From: Sulfitobacter sp. S190
GTDB taxonomy: Bacteria > Pseudomonadota > Alphaproteobacteria > Rhodobacterales > Rhodobacteraceae
NCBI RefSeq assembly: GCF_025141935.1
Contig: NZ_CP081120.1
Location: 930,001-994,000, forward strand
DNA: 64,000 bases
Reading direction: 5' to 3'
Below, piece after piece: positions 15,916-24,825 of this stretch (its first letter is position 1; every line of letters begins with the position of its first letter). The notes under the pieces are model-generated. The model did not search any database. It worked only from the letters and a program-made list of their open reading frames with translations, and was not told where the DNA came from. The position numbers were made by a program, and so were the translations under genes.

Positions 15916-18301
15916 TGGCAAACACTTTCAAAAGGGCGCTGGGCGGGGTCCGCGACAGCCGCCACGCGGGCAGGGCGGCGGCGATCAGGGCGGCCAGCAG
16001 CGCGAAGGCGCCCAACCGCAAATATTGCGCCGGAAAGAGGAACATCGGCAGTTGCCAGCCGAAGGCCTCGACGTTGACGATGGCCAGCAGCACCCACGCC
16101 AGCGCCAGCCCCAGCGGCAGCGCCACGAGAGCCGTGAGCACGGCAAGCACCACGGCACGGATCAGTTCGAGCCGCCCCAGTTTGCGCCGCGTCAGTCCGA
16201 GCGCCCAGGCCGGGGCGAGTTGCGGCACGCGCATGGCGGCCAGTGTCAGCAGGCTCATGAAGATGGCGAAGCCCGCGACAGCCAGCGTCAGCACGTTCAG
16301 CGCCCCGGTCACGGTAAAGGTGCGTTCGAACACCCCCAGCGAGAACGCCTTGATCTGGGCTTGATCGGTGATTTGCCCGTCGTCCAGCCCCACGGTCTCG
16401 CGCAGCCCCGCGCGCAGCCTGTCGGGGGTATCGCTGCGCAGCCCGAAGCGCAGGGCGGTCACGTCGGGGTGCAGCGTACGAAAGAGATCCTCGGCGATGA
16501 TCGCCTGCCCGATGGGGTTGCCGTAGTCGCCGAAGATGCCGCCGATGGGCAGGGCCAGACCGGGCCCGATTTCAATGCTGTCGCCGATCCACAGCCCGGC
16601 CCGGCGCGCCAGTTGTTCGTTGATCAGCGCGCCCTCCCCCGATGCCACGCGGTCCCAGACCTGTGGTGCTGCGTCCAGCAGGGCCCAGTTTTCGCGGTAG
16701 GTCGGGCCGATCCGTGCGCCGTAGAGTTCGGCAGGCAGCCCCGCCAGTGTCCGCTCCACCTGCAACAGCGGCAGCGTTTCGCGGGCGTTGGTCGCGGCGA
16801 AATCCTCCAGCGCGCGGGCCTGTGCGGGGCTGTCGGTGCTGACATAGAGTTCGGAGGCCAGCCGTTGATCGAGAAAGCCCACAAAGGTCAGCCGAAAGCT
16901 CGACACCATTGTCGACACGCCGACATTTGCCGCCATCGCCAGCAGCAGCGCCATGAGCGCGAGGCTGAGGCCCGGCAGCTGTTGGCGGGTGTCGGCCCAG
17001 AACCATTGCGCGGTGACGCCTGTGGCCCGCGATTGACCCGCCCGCAGCGCGAGGTCGAGCGCAAAGGGAAAGGCCAGCGCCGCGCCGATCAGCAGACACC
17101 CCAGCAAGGCAAAGCCCGCGATCAGCCCCTGGCCCCACACCGCCAGCCCCGCCGCCGCCGCCAGCAGTGCGATGGCCACCGTCATCTGCGCCCGCCGCGC
17201 CAGCCCGCGCGCCCGCGACCACGCCCGCGGTTGGGCGCTGGCCAGCAGGGGCATGCGCGCGATCCCGATCAGCGCGCCCGTGGCCGCAACGCCCGTGCCC
17301 AGCACCGAAATGCCCAGCCCCGACAGGAACCACGCAGGGCGCAGTTGCAGCGTGCCTGCGACATCCGCGCCGTAGAGCCCCTTGAGGGTTGCGGCCACAT
17401 CGGGCAGCAGCGTCGCGGCCACCAGATAGCCCAGCACCACGCCGCTGCCGCCACCGATCAGCGACAGGGCAAAGAGCTCGGCCCCCATCAGCACAATCAG
17501 TCGCCCCAGCGGCATGCCGAGCGCCCGCAGGGTCCGCACCATCGCACGGCGTTGTTCGAAGGCGAGCCCGATGGCCCCGTGCACGATGAAAATACCCACG
17601 GCAAAGCTCAGCAGGCCAAAGGCGGTGAGATTGAGATGGAAGCTGTCGGTGAGCCGGCCGACGTCACTGCCGCCCTGCGCGGGCCGCACGGCGAGGCCGG
17701 GGGCGACACGGTCCAGCGGCGGGCGGGATGTGGCGTCGGTGCCGGTCACGATAAAGCGGGTCAGCTGGCCTTGTTGGCCCAGCAGCACCTGTGCGGCGGC
17801 GATGTCGGTGATGGCGGTGTCGGGGGCGATGTCGGGATCGACGAGAATGCGGTTTTCGACCTTCCCGGCCAGCCGTTCCGCGGTTTGTGCATTGGCAAAG
17901 AGCGGCGGGCGTTCGAGAAATCCGGGCAGATCGAAGCCGTCGTTGCCCATTGGACCCACGCCGCCCGGCGCGCTGAGCGGATCGAGCCCGATGAGCCGCA
18001 CGCCACCGCGATCGGCGGACAGGCGGCCTTCGACCACCGGGGCCACGAGCCATCCGGCGCGTCGCAGTTTTGCGAATGTCGTGTCGGGGATGGTGGAGCC
18101 GTCACGCGCGACCAGCTGGTCGTATTGGCCGTCGCCCAGCGTGGCGGCGGCGGCGTCATAGCTGGCGCGGGCTTCGGCATTGATGGCCTGCACGCCCGAC
18201 CACAGGGCCGTGGCCAGCGCCAGCCCCGCCACCAGCGTAAACAGCTGCACCGGCGCGCGCCGCCAGTGCGACCAGAGCGCCGCGAGTGCCGCGCGCGTCA
18301 C
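15905..18301 (-). CDS. FtsX-like ABC transporter permease
   Basis: Inner-membrane permease of 798 residues of the MacB/LolC-FtsX type. One membrane helix near the N-terminus (about 15-40) precedes a large periplasmic domain, followed by clustered helices in the middle (about 225-400) and four near the C-terminus (about 660-785). The duplicated FtsX-domain layout is that of long DUF214-type permeases. The GTG start overlaps the ATPase stop (GTGA), so both are made in step. Such permeases couple ATP hydrolysis to mechanical extraction or release of outer-membrane lipids or proteins rather than classical import. Confidence 0.85.
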   Translation of the reverse strand: MTRAALAALWSHWRRAPVQLFTLVAGLALATALWSGVQAINAEARASYDAAAATLGDGQYDQLVARDGSTIPDTTFAKLRRAGWLVAPVVEGRLSADRGGVRLIGLDPLSAPGGVGPMGNDGFDLPGFLERPPLFANAQTAERLAGKVENRILVDPDIAPDTAITDIAAAQVLLGQQGQLTRFIVTGTDATSRPPLDRVAPGLAVRPAQGGSDVGRLTDSFHLNLTAFGLLSFAVGIFIVHGAIGLAFEQRRAMVRTLRALGMPLGRLIVLMGAELFALSLIGGGSGVVLGYLVAATLLPDVAATLKGLYGADVAGTLQLRPAWFLSGLGISVLGTGVAATGALIGIARMPLLASAQPRAWSRARGLARRAQMTVAIALLAAAAGLAVWGQGLIAGFALLGCLLIGAALAFPFALDLALRAGQSRATGVTAQWFWADTRQQLPGLSLALMALLLAMAANVGVSTMVSSFRLTFVGFLDQRLASELYVSTDSPAQARALEDFAATNARETLPLLQVERTLAGLPAELYGARIGPTYRENWALLDAAPQVWDRVASGEGALINEQLARRAGLWIGDSIEIGPGLALPIGGIFGDYGNPIGQAIIAEDLFRTLHPDVTALRFGLRSDTPDRLRAGLRETVGLDDGQITDQAQIKAFSLGVFERTFTVTGALNVLTLAVAGFAIFMSLLTLAAMRVPQLAPAWALGLTRRKLGRLELIRAVVLAVLTALVALPLGLALAWVLLAIVNVEAFGWQLPMFLFPAQYLRLGAFALLAALIAAALPAWRLSRTPPSALLKVFANER

Positions 18302-18954
18302 GCAAGCCGTCCCTGGCTGAGGTGAAGCTGGCGGTTCATGCGCGCGGCCAGCACGGGCGAGTGCGTCACCATCATGAGCGCGGCGCCGGTCTGCGTGACC
18401 AGCGCCAGCATCTGGTCCATGACATCCGCGGCGGTTGCCTCGTCAAGATTGCCGGTGGGTTCATCGGCAAGGATGAGCTTGGGCCGCGCGGCAAGCGTGC
18501 GGGCAATCGCCACGCGCTGTTGCTGCCCGCCCGAAAGCTGTTCGGGGTATTTGCGCATCTGGGCCGACAGGCCCAACGTGTCGGCGAGCCGTCGGTCATG
18601 CGCCGGATCGTGCCGCCCGGCGAGCCGCGCCTGAAACGCGATGTTGGCCGCCACGTCAAGCGACGGGATCAGGTTGAACTGTTGAAAGATGATCCCGACG
18701 GTATCGCGCCTGAGCGCTGCGCGGGCGCTGTCGCCCAGACCCGCGAGCGACTGGCCATCGAGCACCACATCACCGCGGTCAATCACGTCGAGCCCGCCCA
18801 CCAGATGCAGCAGGGTGCTTTTGCCCGACCCGCTTTCGCCGGTGAGGGCCAGTGTGTCACCGGCACCAAGCGACATGTCGATGCCGCGCAGCACGGGCAC
18901 GTCGCCCTCGGCCCCGGCGAAGGTTTTTTCCAGATTGCGGACGTCGAGAAGCAT
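18298..18954 (-). CDS. ABC transporter ATP-binding protein, LolD/MacB type
   Basis: Cytoplasmic ATPase of 218 residues with all standard motifs: Walker A GESGSGKST near 39-47, Q-loop in IIFQQFN, signature LSGGQQQRVAIAR, Walker B LILADEP and the switch histidine in MMVTHSP. Length and sequence are those of the LolD/FtsE/MacB class that partners FtsX-like permeases. It starts the three-gene operon ending in the AttH-like protein. Cargo is unknown. Confidence 0.9.
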   Translation of the reverse strand: MLLDVRNLEKTFAGAEGDVPVLRGIDMSLGAGDTLALTGESGSGKSTLLHLVGGLDVIDRGDVVLDGQSLAGLGDSARAALRRDTVGIIFQQFNLIPSLDVAANIAFQARLAGRHDPAHDRRLADTLGLSAQMRKYPEQLSGGQQQRVAIARTLAARPKLILADEPTGNLDEATAADVMDQMLALVTQTGAALMMVTHSPVLAARMNRQLHLSQGRLA

Positions 18955-19100
18955 GGTGGTTTCCTTTGTTACGCGAACCTATTGCATCCGCGCCCAAAGG
19001 AAAGCCGGTGCGCAGGGCGGCGCGATATGTCGCGGCTTACTGGTCGCGGCGCGCGGGGCGGCTATGTCCCGTAAGGACCGCGCCACAAGGAGCCTGCGAC

Positions 19101-19652
19101 ATGCGAGACATCAAGAAACTTCCCGGAACAGCGGCCCTCGTGCTTGCGATGGGCGGCGGTATGGCGACCGCGCAGGAACGGGTGCAGGAGCTGGTGCCGC
19201 AGTGGGAATACGTGGCCGATACCGTGATGGGTGGCGTATCACGCGGGGGCATCGAAGAGACGCGGGTGCAGGGCCGGATGGCCACGCGGCTGACCGGTGA
19301 TGTGTCGCTGGACAACAACGGCGGCTTTATCCAGATGGCGTTTGATCTGGCGCAGGGCGGTACCTTCGATGCCAGCGACTGGACGGGGATCGAAATTGAC
19401 CTGACGGGCGAGGGCGATGCCTATGACATCCGCCTGCGCACCGACGAGCTGCGCCGCCCGTGGCATTCCTACCGGGCCGATCTGGAGGTGCCCGGCGAGT
19501 GGGCGAGCGTGCGCATTCCGTTCGCGGCGTTCGAGCCGCACAAGACGGATGTGCCGCTCGATACGGCGCGGCTGCGTCGGATCGGGGTGCTGGCCATCGG
19601 TGAGGAGATGCGCGCCGATATCGCGGTGTCCGGCATCCGGTTCTACCGCTAG
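19101..19652 (+). CDS. CIA30-family exported protein
   Basis: Protein of 183 residues with a signal peptide (MRDIKKLPGTAALVLAMGGG, cleavage near ATA/QE) and the CIA30 jelly-roll pattern: VADTVMGGVSRG, DNNGGFIQM, WTGIEIDLTGEGDAYDIRLRT and WASVRIPFAAFEPH. The family is named after a mitochondrial complex I assembly factor, but bacterial exported versions have no proven role and resemble carbohydrate-binding beta sandwiches. An AAGGAG ribosome site precedes the ATG. Its promoter region is shared with the divergent ABC-AttH operon, 146 bp away. Confidence 0.8.
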   Translation: MRDIKKLPGTAALVLAMGGGMATAQERVQELVPQWEYVADTVMGGVSRGGIEETRVQGRMATRLTGDVSLDNNGGFIQMAFDLAQGGTFDASDWTGIEIDLTGEGDAYDIRLRTDELRRPWHSYRADLEVPGEWASVRIPFAAFEPHKTDVPLDTARLRRIGVLAIGEEMRADIAVSGIRFYR

Positions 19653-19655
19653 AGC

Positions 19656-19874
19656 ATGACGCAGGCGCCCCGACATCTGGCCGATCACCACATCAGCGAC
19701 ATCGTGCAGATGGCGCTGAGCGATCACGTGAGTTTTGCCGCGATCGAGGCGGAATACGGTCTGCGCGAAAAAGAGGTGAAGGCGTTGATGCGCGCGCAGC
19801 TCAAGCCGTCAAGTTACCGGACATGGCGCAAACGCGTGCGCGCCTTTGGCGACCGCCGGGCGCAGTACAAATGA
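19656..19874 (+). CDS. TIGR03643-family small protein
   Basis: Cytoplasmic protein of 72 residues matching the TIGR03643 family (IVQMALSDHVSFAAIEAEYGL followed by a basic C-terminus SYRTWRKRVRAFGDRR). It is rich in helix and may be a small DNA- or RNA-binding protein; the family has no known function. Its last codons overlap the ATG of the ABC1-kinase gene, and only three bases separate it from the CIA30 stop, so it is part of this operon. Confidence 0.75.
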   Translation: MTQAPRHLADHHISDIVQMALSDHVSFAAIEAEYGLREKEVKALMRAQLKPSSYRTWRKRVRAFGDRRAQYK

Positions 19875-21193
19875 GTGACGCGCGCCGTGCACAGGGCCGT
19901 GCCGTGCCCAGTGGTCGCCTGTCGCGTCTGGCGCGGATGGGGTCGATGACGGCGGGTGTTGCGGGCAACATGGCGCTGGGCGGAGTGGCACAGCTGGGGC
20001 GGGGGCAACGCCCAAACTGGCGTGATCTGATGCTGACGCCCGGCAATGTGAACCGCGTGGCGCGCCAGTTGTCGCAGATGCGCGGCGCGGCGATGAAGAT
20101 CGGACAGCTCGTGTCGATGGATACCGGCGACGTGTTGCCGCCGGAGTTGGCGCAGATCATGGCGCGGGTGCGCGAGGATGCGGATTTCATGCCGCCTGCC
20201 CAGCTCAAGAAAGTGCTGGCGGCCAATTGGCACGCGGGATGGCTGCGTGACTTTGCGCAGTTCGACGTTCGCCCGATTGCGGCGGCGTCCATCGGGCAGG
20301 TGCACCGGGCGCGGCTGAAGGACGGCCGCACGCTGGCCATCAAGGTGCAGTACCCCGGTGTCGCCCGCAGCATCGACAGCGATGTGGCAAATGTGGGGGC
20401 GTTGATCCGCATGTCGGGGCTGCTGCCGCAGGGGTTCGCGCTTGATCCCTACCTCGCGGATGCGGCGGCACAGCTGCACGAGGAGACCGATTACCTGCGC
20501 GAGGCCGAACAGATGCGCCGCTTTGGCAGTTTGCTTCAGGGCACTGCGGGGTTTGTGGTGCCGCAGGTTCACGATGCGCTGAGCACCGGGCAGATCCTCG
20601 CGATGGATTTTATCGACAGCGTGCCGATCGAGGAGGTAGCCCATCTGGATCAGGCCGACCGCGATGACGTGGCGGCGCGGCTCATGCGACTGACCCTGCG
20701 CGAGCTGTTCGAGTTCGGCCTGATGCAGACCGATCCGAATTTCGCCAACTACCGCTTCGAGCCGCACAGCAAGGACATCGTGCTTCTGGATTTCGGGGCC
20801 ACGCGTCCGCTCGATCCGCAGGTCGTGGCGCAGTACGGAGCGTTGATGCGCGCAGGGCTGGCCGATGATGGCCCTGCCATGGAGGCGGCCGCGCGGGCCA
20901 TCGGGTTCATCACCGCGGACGTGGCACCGCGGCACGTCACGCGGATCATGGCGATGATGCGTCATGTGTTCGAGGCGTTGCGCGTGCCGCTGTTCGACTT
21001 TACCGATGAGACGCTGTCGCGCCGCATGCAGGCAGAGGGCGAGGCGCTGGCGCGTGACGGGTTCATCCCGCCAGTGGTGCCCATCGACGTGCTGTTCGCG
21101 CAGCGCAAGTTCGGCGGCATGTTCCTGTTGGGGGCGCGGCTGCGGGCGCGGTTGCCGCTGGCGCAGATGTGCGCGGAGGCGATCGGTGGCTGA
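19871..21193 (+). CDS. ABC1/UbiB-family atypical kinase (ADCK/Coq8-like)
   Basis: Protein of 440 residues with every UbiB-family hallmark: KxGQ motif (MKIGQLVSMD), the Ala-rich loop AAASIGQVHRA, the lysine in LAIKVQYPG, TDPNFANY and DFGA metal-binding motifs. Coq8/UbiB proteins are needed for ubiquinone biosynthesis as ATPase chaperones of its enzyme complex. This one has no C-terminal membrane helices like E. coli UbiB and is closer to the ADCK3/Coq8-like clade, so it need not be the main UbiB. The ATG overlaps the upstream stop (ATGA). Confidence 0.88.
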   Translation: MSDARRAQGRAVPSGRLSRLARMGSMTAGVAGNMALGGVAQLGRGQRPNWRDLMLTPGNVNRVARQLSQMRGAAMKIGQLVSMDTGDVLPPELAQIMARVREDADFMPPAQLKKVLAANWHAGWLRDFAQFDVRPIAAASIGQVHRARLKDGRTLAIKVQYPGVARSIDSDVANVGALIRMSGLLPQGFALDPYLADAAAQLHEETDYLREAEQMRRFGSLLQGTAGFVVPQVHDALSTGQILAMDFIDSVPIEEVAHLDQADRDDVAARLMRLTLRELFEFGLMQTDPNFANYRFEPHSKDIVLLDFGATRPLDPQVVAQYGALMRAGLADDGPAMEAAARAIGFITADVAPRHVTRIMAMMRHVFEALRVPLFDFTDETLSRRMQAEGEALARDGFIPPVVPIDVLFAQRKFGGMFLLGARLRARLPLAQMCAEAIGG

Positions 21194-22004
21194 GGTTTCC
21201 CCGGCGCGACGGCTGTTCGATCTGGTGTGGGGCGTGGTGCGCGCGCCCAAGTTCAACGGCCGTTTCGCGCTGGCGCTTGTCTATGGCGTGGCGTGCCATG
21301 CGCTGTTCGCGCTGGCGGTGGGGGCGATGATCGTCGCCATGTTCTTCGGAATGAGCGAGAGTTTCGGGCGCGTGCCGCAGCCGTGGGCGTGGGCCGCGAA
21401 CCTGTTGCTGATCGTGCAGTTCCCGGTGGTACATTCACTGCTGCTGAGCCCCAAGGGACGGTGGGTGCTGGGGCTGCTGGCGCCCGAGCGCCATGCCCGC
21501 ACGCTTGGCACCACGACATTTGCGTTGGTCGCCTCGGTGCAGTTGCTGGCGCTGTTCACGCTGTGGACGCCGAGCGGCATCGTCTGGTGGCGGGCCGAGG
21601 GGGCGGCGTTCTGGGTGGTGACGGCGGCCTATGCGGGGTCATACCTGTTGTTGATGTGGGCCAGTTTCGATGCCGGGGCCGAGGTGCAATCGGGTGCGCT
21701 GGGCTGGATGTCGATGGCGCAGGGGCGCAAACCGGAATTTCCCGGGATGCCGACGCGGGGTCTGTTCCGCTATATCCGGCAGCCGATCTATCTGAGTTTT
21801 GCGCTGACGCTCTGGACGGTGCCGGTGTGGACGCCGGACCAGTTGATGCTGGCGCTGATCCTGAGCGCCTATTGCGTGATGGCCCCGCACCGCAAGGAGC
21901 GCAGGTTTGCCAAGATGTATGGCGCGCAGTTCGAGGCATACCGCGACCGTGTGCCCTATATGGTGCCGCATCGCAGGCCGCGCGGACCGGACGGGCAGAC
22001 CTGA
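21186..22004 (+). CDS. Isoprenylcysteine/phospholipid methyltransferase-like membrane protein
   Basis: Integral membrane protein of 272 residues with about six helices and the PEMT/ICMT signature at the C-terminus: RYIRQPIYLSF, a Pro-containing helix, then HRKERRFAKMYGAQFEAY. This pattern binds S-adenosylmethionine at the membrane in methyltransferases of isoprenylcysteine or lipids. The GTG start overlaps the end of the ABC1-kinase gene, so the two are translationally coupled and could act on a common quinone or lipid pathway (inference). The substrate is unknown. Confidence 0.75.
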   Translation: MAEVSPARRLFDLVWGVVRAPKFNGRFALALVYGVACHALFALAVGAMIVAMFFGMSESFGRVPQPWAWAANLLLIVQFPVVHSLLLSPKGRWVLGLLAPERHARTLGTTTFALVASVQLLALFTLWTPSGIVWWRAEGAAFWVVTAAYAGSYLLLMWASFDAGAEVQSGALGWMSMAQGRKPEFPGMPTRGLFRYIRQPIYLSFALTLWTVPVWTPDQLMLALILSAYCVMAPHRKERRFAKMYGAQFEAYRDRVPYMVPHRRPRGPDGQT

Positions 22005-22071
22005 CGCAAGGTCATCCGCACGGTTGCTTTGCGTTTCCGGATTGCGTTGCTACACAAGTTCAGGTTGCGGG

Positions 22072-22100
22072 TTGACGCATGGGATCGCCCGCAGGTATCT
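22072..22100 (+). promoter_or_regulatory. Possible promoter of the MarR gene
   Basis: TTGACG (22072-22077) and GTATCT (22095-22100) are separated by 17 bp, 42 bp upstream of the start codon. The -10 match is modest. Immediately downstream, CTGTTTGACAGATCAATG-type half-sites could be an autoregulatory MarR operator, but symmetry is imperfect. Confidence 0.35.
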
Positions 22101-22141
22101 GACTGTTTGACAGATCAATGATCAGTGATGGGTAGCGGTTG

Positions 22142-22615
22142 ATGGACCATAGCGACGACACGGACCGGATCGCCGAGAGGCTGACGTCCTTTGTGACGTT
22201 CCGTCTGGCCCGCACGCAGAACAAGCTGAACGCACAGATCACGCATTACCTCAAAACCCACTCCGACATCAGTCTGGTGGATTGGCGGGTGCTGCGGCTG
22301 CTCGAGGCGATGGGCGACACGACCATGTCCCAGCTGGCGCGGCTGTTGCAGATGGACAAGGGCCAGTTGAGCCGCAAGATCACCGGTCTGGTGAAGCGGG
22401 CGCTGGTCAACAGCCGTACCGACGAGATCGACAGCCGCCAGCAGATCCTGAGCATTGCCGACGAGGGCCGCGCGATCGTCGAGGCGATGCTGCCGCGCGC
22501 CCTGGCGCGTCAGGCCATGCTGACCGCAGAAATTTCGCAGGAGGAACTGGCGCAGTTTCTTGACGTGCTGGGCCGGATCGATCGGGCAGCGGAACGGCGC
22601 GATCCGCTCGATTAG
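22142..22615 (+). CDS. MarR-family transcriptional regulator
   Basis: DNA-binding regulator of 157 residues. The winged helix-turn-helix is clear: LVDWRVLRLLEAMGDTTMSQ, then LARLLQMDKGQLSRKITGLV as recognition region and DSRQQILSIADEGRAIVEAM as wing. MarR proteins bind short palindromes as dimers and release on ligand binding. It is convergent with tctA and overlaps it by four bases, so it may regulate that transport locus, though no ligand can be inferred. Start is the ATG one codon after an in-frame TTG. Confidence 0.88.
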   Translation: MDHSDDTDRIAERLTSFVTFRLARTQNKLNAQITHYLKTHSDISLVDWRVLRLLEAMGDTTMSQLARLLQMDKGQLSRKITGLVKRALVNSRTDEIDSRQQILSIADEGRAIVEAMLPRALARQAMLTAEISQEELAQFLDVLGRIDRAAERRDPLD

Positions 22616-24189
22616 CGCCGCCGCGCCGCGATCTGGCGCACCACGACCGCGAGCGCCAGCGCCAAGAGCACCACCGCCACGGGCGATTTGAGCAGGAACA
22701 GCGGGTCGCCACCGCTGGCAGAGAATGCCTGCCGCGCGGTTTCTTCGAGGCGCGGCCCCAGCAGGAATGCGATGATGAAGGGCAGGGGCGACATGCCGAT
22801 CCGCCGCATCGCCCAGCCCGCCACACCAAAGCCGATTGCCAGCCCGATGGCCCACATGCGGGGCGTATCGGCATAGACTGCCAGCAGCGTCAGCAGCGTC
22901 ACCACCGGCAGCAGATACCCGCGCGGCAGCCGCCCCAGGGGCGCCACGCTGCGCATGAAGACACCGCCGATGGTCCAGTTCATGAGATTGGCCAGCATCA
23001 TCAGGGTGAAGATGCCAAAGACAGTCACCAGTTCGGGGTTGAGGCCGGTGCCAGGCAGCGCAAACACGCCGGGGCCGGGGGTGAAGCTGCCGATGGAATC
23101 GGCCGCGAGGATCAGGAACACCGCCGCGGCATTGCCCGGAATGCCCAGCGACAGCACTGGGATGAGGTTGGCCCCTGCGACGGAGGAATTGGCCGCCTCG
23201 GTGGCGGCGACCCCTTCGGGTGCGCCGCGGCCAAAGGCGGTGACCGAGAGCGATGTCTGACGCGCGTGCCGTTTGCGCGCCACGTCATAGCCCAGCGTCG
23301 CGGCCAGCGTCGATCCGATCCCCGGCAGTGCACCGATGCCCGTGCCGATCAGCGCAGAGCGGGCGATATGCGGCATGATCCGCGCCCTGAGCGCCGCGCC
23401 AAGGCGGCCGGATTTGCCCGCGATCCGGCGCGGCGGCGGGTCGGCGGCATGGCTGCGGGCCTGTTCGAGCCCGTGGAACACTTCGCCCAGCACCAGCACG
23501 CCCAGCAGCACGGTGGTCAGCGGCAGCCCCTGCGCCAGCACGGAATTGCCCATCGCCAACCGCCCGTCGAGCGCGTCGCCCGTGCCGATGCTGGCGGCCA
23601 GCAGGCCAAGCCCGACCGCGATGATCCCCTTGGCCGCCGAGCGCCCGACCACCGCCCCGATAAAGGCCAGCGACAACAGCAACAGTGCCGTCTTTTCCGG
23701 CAGGTCCAGCAGCCGTTCCACCGCGAGGGCGAGGAACGGGGCCGTCACGATCAGCACCACATCGGAGAAGGTATCCCCGCAGGCCGAAGAGAAATGCGCC
23801 ACCCGCAGGGCGGTGCCCGCATCGCCGCGCCGCGCCATGGGATAGCCGTCGCGCGCGGTCAGGTAGGCATCGGGCGTGCCCGGTGTGTTGAACAGGATCG
23901 CGGGCACGGCCCCGCCGACGGTGGCCCCCTTCATCACCCCGATCAGAAAGCCCAGCACCGGCAGCAGCGCCGCATCCGTGTAGCCGAACACCGTGATCAG
24001 TATGGGCAGCGAAATCGCCATGACCGCGGGGCCGGCCAACCCCGGCACGCTGCCTGCGACGATGCCGATGAGGAACCCCGCAGCAACCATGATCACGCTC
24101 GAAGAGATGCCCAAACCGATTGCGGGCATCAGGTCGGGCCCGCCCAGCACGGCGGCGATACCGGCCAGAAGGTGGTCGAGCATTGCCAT
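22612..24189 (-). CDS. tctA: Tripartite tricarboxylate transporter large permease TctA
   Basis: Inner-membrane permease of 525 residues with about 11-12 helices and the TctA family motifs [29 protein letters not shown] and [15 protein letters not shown]. It moves substrate with the small subunit TctB and binding protein TctC using the ion gradient. Last gene in tctC-tctB-tctA order, ending against the MarR gene. The ATG at 24189 follows GGAG closely after the TctB stop. TTT systems transport citrate, other carboxylates or sugar acids; the downstream-lying dehydrogenase gene suggests a uronate or similar compound. Confidence 0.92.
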   Translation of the reverse strand: MAMLDHLLAGIAAVLGGPDLMPAIGLGISSSVIMVAAGFLIGIVAGSVPGLAGPAVMAISLPILITVFGYTDAALLPVLGFLIGVMKGATVGGAVPAILFNTPGTPDAYLTARDGYPMARRGDAGTALRVAHFSSACGDTFSDVVLIVTAPFLALAVERLLDLPEKTALLLLSLAFIGAVVGRSAAKGIIAVGLGLLAASIGTGDALDGRLAMGNSVLAQGLPLTTVLLGVLVLGEVFHGLEQARSHAADPPPRRIAGKSGRLGAALRARIMPHIARSALIGTGIGALPGIGSTLAATLGYDVARKRHARQTSLSVTAFGRGAPEGVAATEAANSSVAGANLIPVLSLGIPGNAAAVFLILAADSIGSFTPGPGVFALPGTGLNPELVTVFGIFTLMMLANLMNWTIGGVFMRSVAPLGRLPRGYLLPVVTLLTLLAVYADTPRMWAIGLAIGFGVAGWAMRRIGMSPLPFIIAFLLGPRLEETARQAFSASGGDPLFLLKSPVAVVLLALALAVVVRQIAARRR

Positions 24190-24765
24190 CTAGAGGTCTC
24201 CGGCGGGGGGGAGTTGCAATTGCGCGAACGGCAGGCCGAACAGGGCCGCGAGCGTTGCGGTGCCAAGAACCGCGACCGCCAGCATGCGCCAGCCCGGGCG
24301 TTGGCCCGCCAGCAGCGCCAGCGCACAGATCAGGAAGGTGCCGCCCGTGCCGATCCCGATATAGGCCCAGGGCGCATCGAGCCTGCGGGCGCGGAAGCTG
24401 CCGGTGCCAGGGCCCAAGAGATCGTAGGCAAGCGGCCCCCCATGGCGCATGAGCAGCATGGCGAGGACAAGCGCGCCCGCCAGCCGCGCCACAAACATGA
24501 CATTCGCCCGTGTCAGATGCATGGGATCGCGGCGGGCGGTGCCTTCGATGGCCAGCAGCACACCGCCGATGGCAATGAGCAGCGCCGCGACCGTAGGGGC
24601 GAGCGCATCCCCGATCGCGCGTTGCCCGCGCACGATATCGACCAGCCCCGTCGCGGTTCCGGCCGGGATCCAAGCCACGGCCATCAGCCCACCGCCGACG
24701 ATGGCCAGAAGCGCCAGCGCGGCATCGGGCAGCGACAGATGCGCAGCCTTGCGTGGTCTTTTCAC
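24190..24765 (-). CDS. tctB: Tripartite tricarboxylate transporter small subunit TctB
   Basis: Membrane protein of 191 residues with four to five predicted helices, as in the TctB family. It ends directly against the tctA start and begins with GTG preceded by a G-rich ribosome site. TctB sequences are weakly conserved; assignment rests on size, helices and position between tctC and tctA. Low sequence identity to known members would be normal. Confidence 0.8.
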   Translation of the reverse strand: MKRPRKAAHLSLPDAALALLAIVGGGLMAVAWIPAGTATGLVDIVRGQRAIGDALAPTVAALLIAIGGVLLAIEGTARRDPMHLTRANVMFVARLAGALVLAMLLMRHGGPLAYDLLGPGTGSFRARRLDAPWAYIGIGTGGTFLICALALLAGQRPGWRMLAVAVLGTATLAALFGLPFAQLQLPPAGDL

Positions 24766-24825
24766 TGCGGTATCCCCCCCAGGATTGTGCGGTGCGCGGG
24801 CGGCAGTGCCCCCCGCGGTGTCAGG

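Noticed and set aside
15827..18325. Open frame of about 830 codons on the plus strand opposite the FtsX permease
   Set aside because: Translation is Arg/Gln/Pro/His-rich, typical of antisense frames in high-GC DNA; the permease on the other strand has clear membrane helices and gene context.
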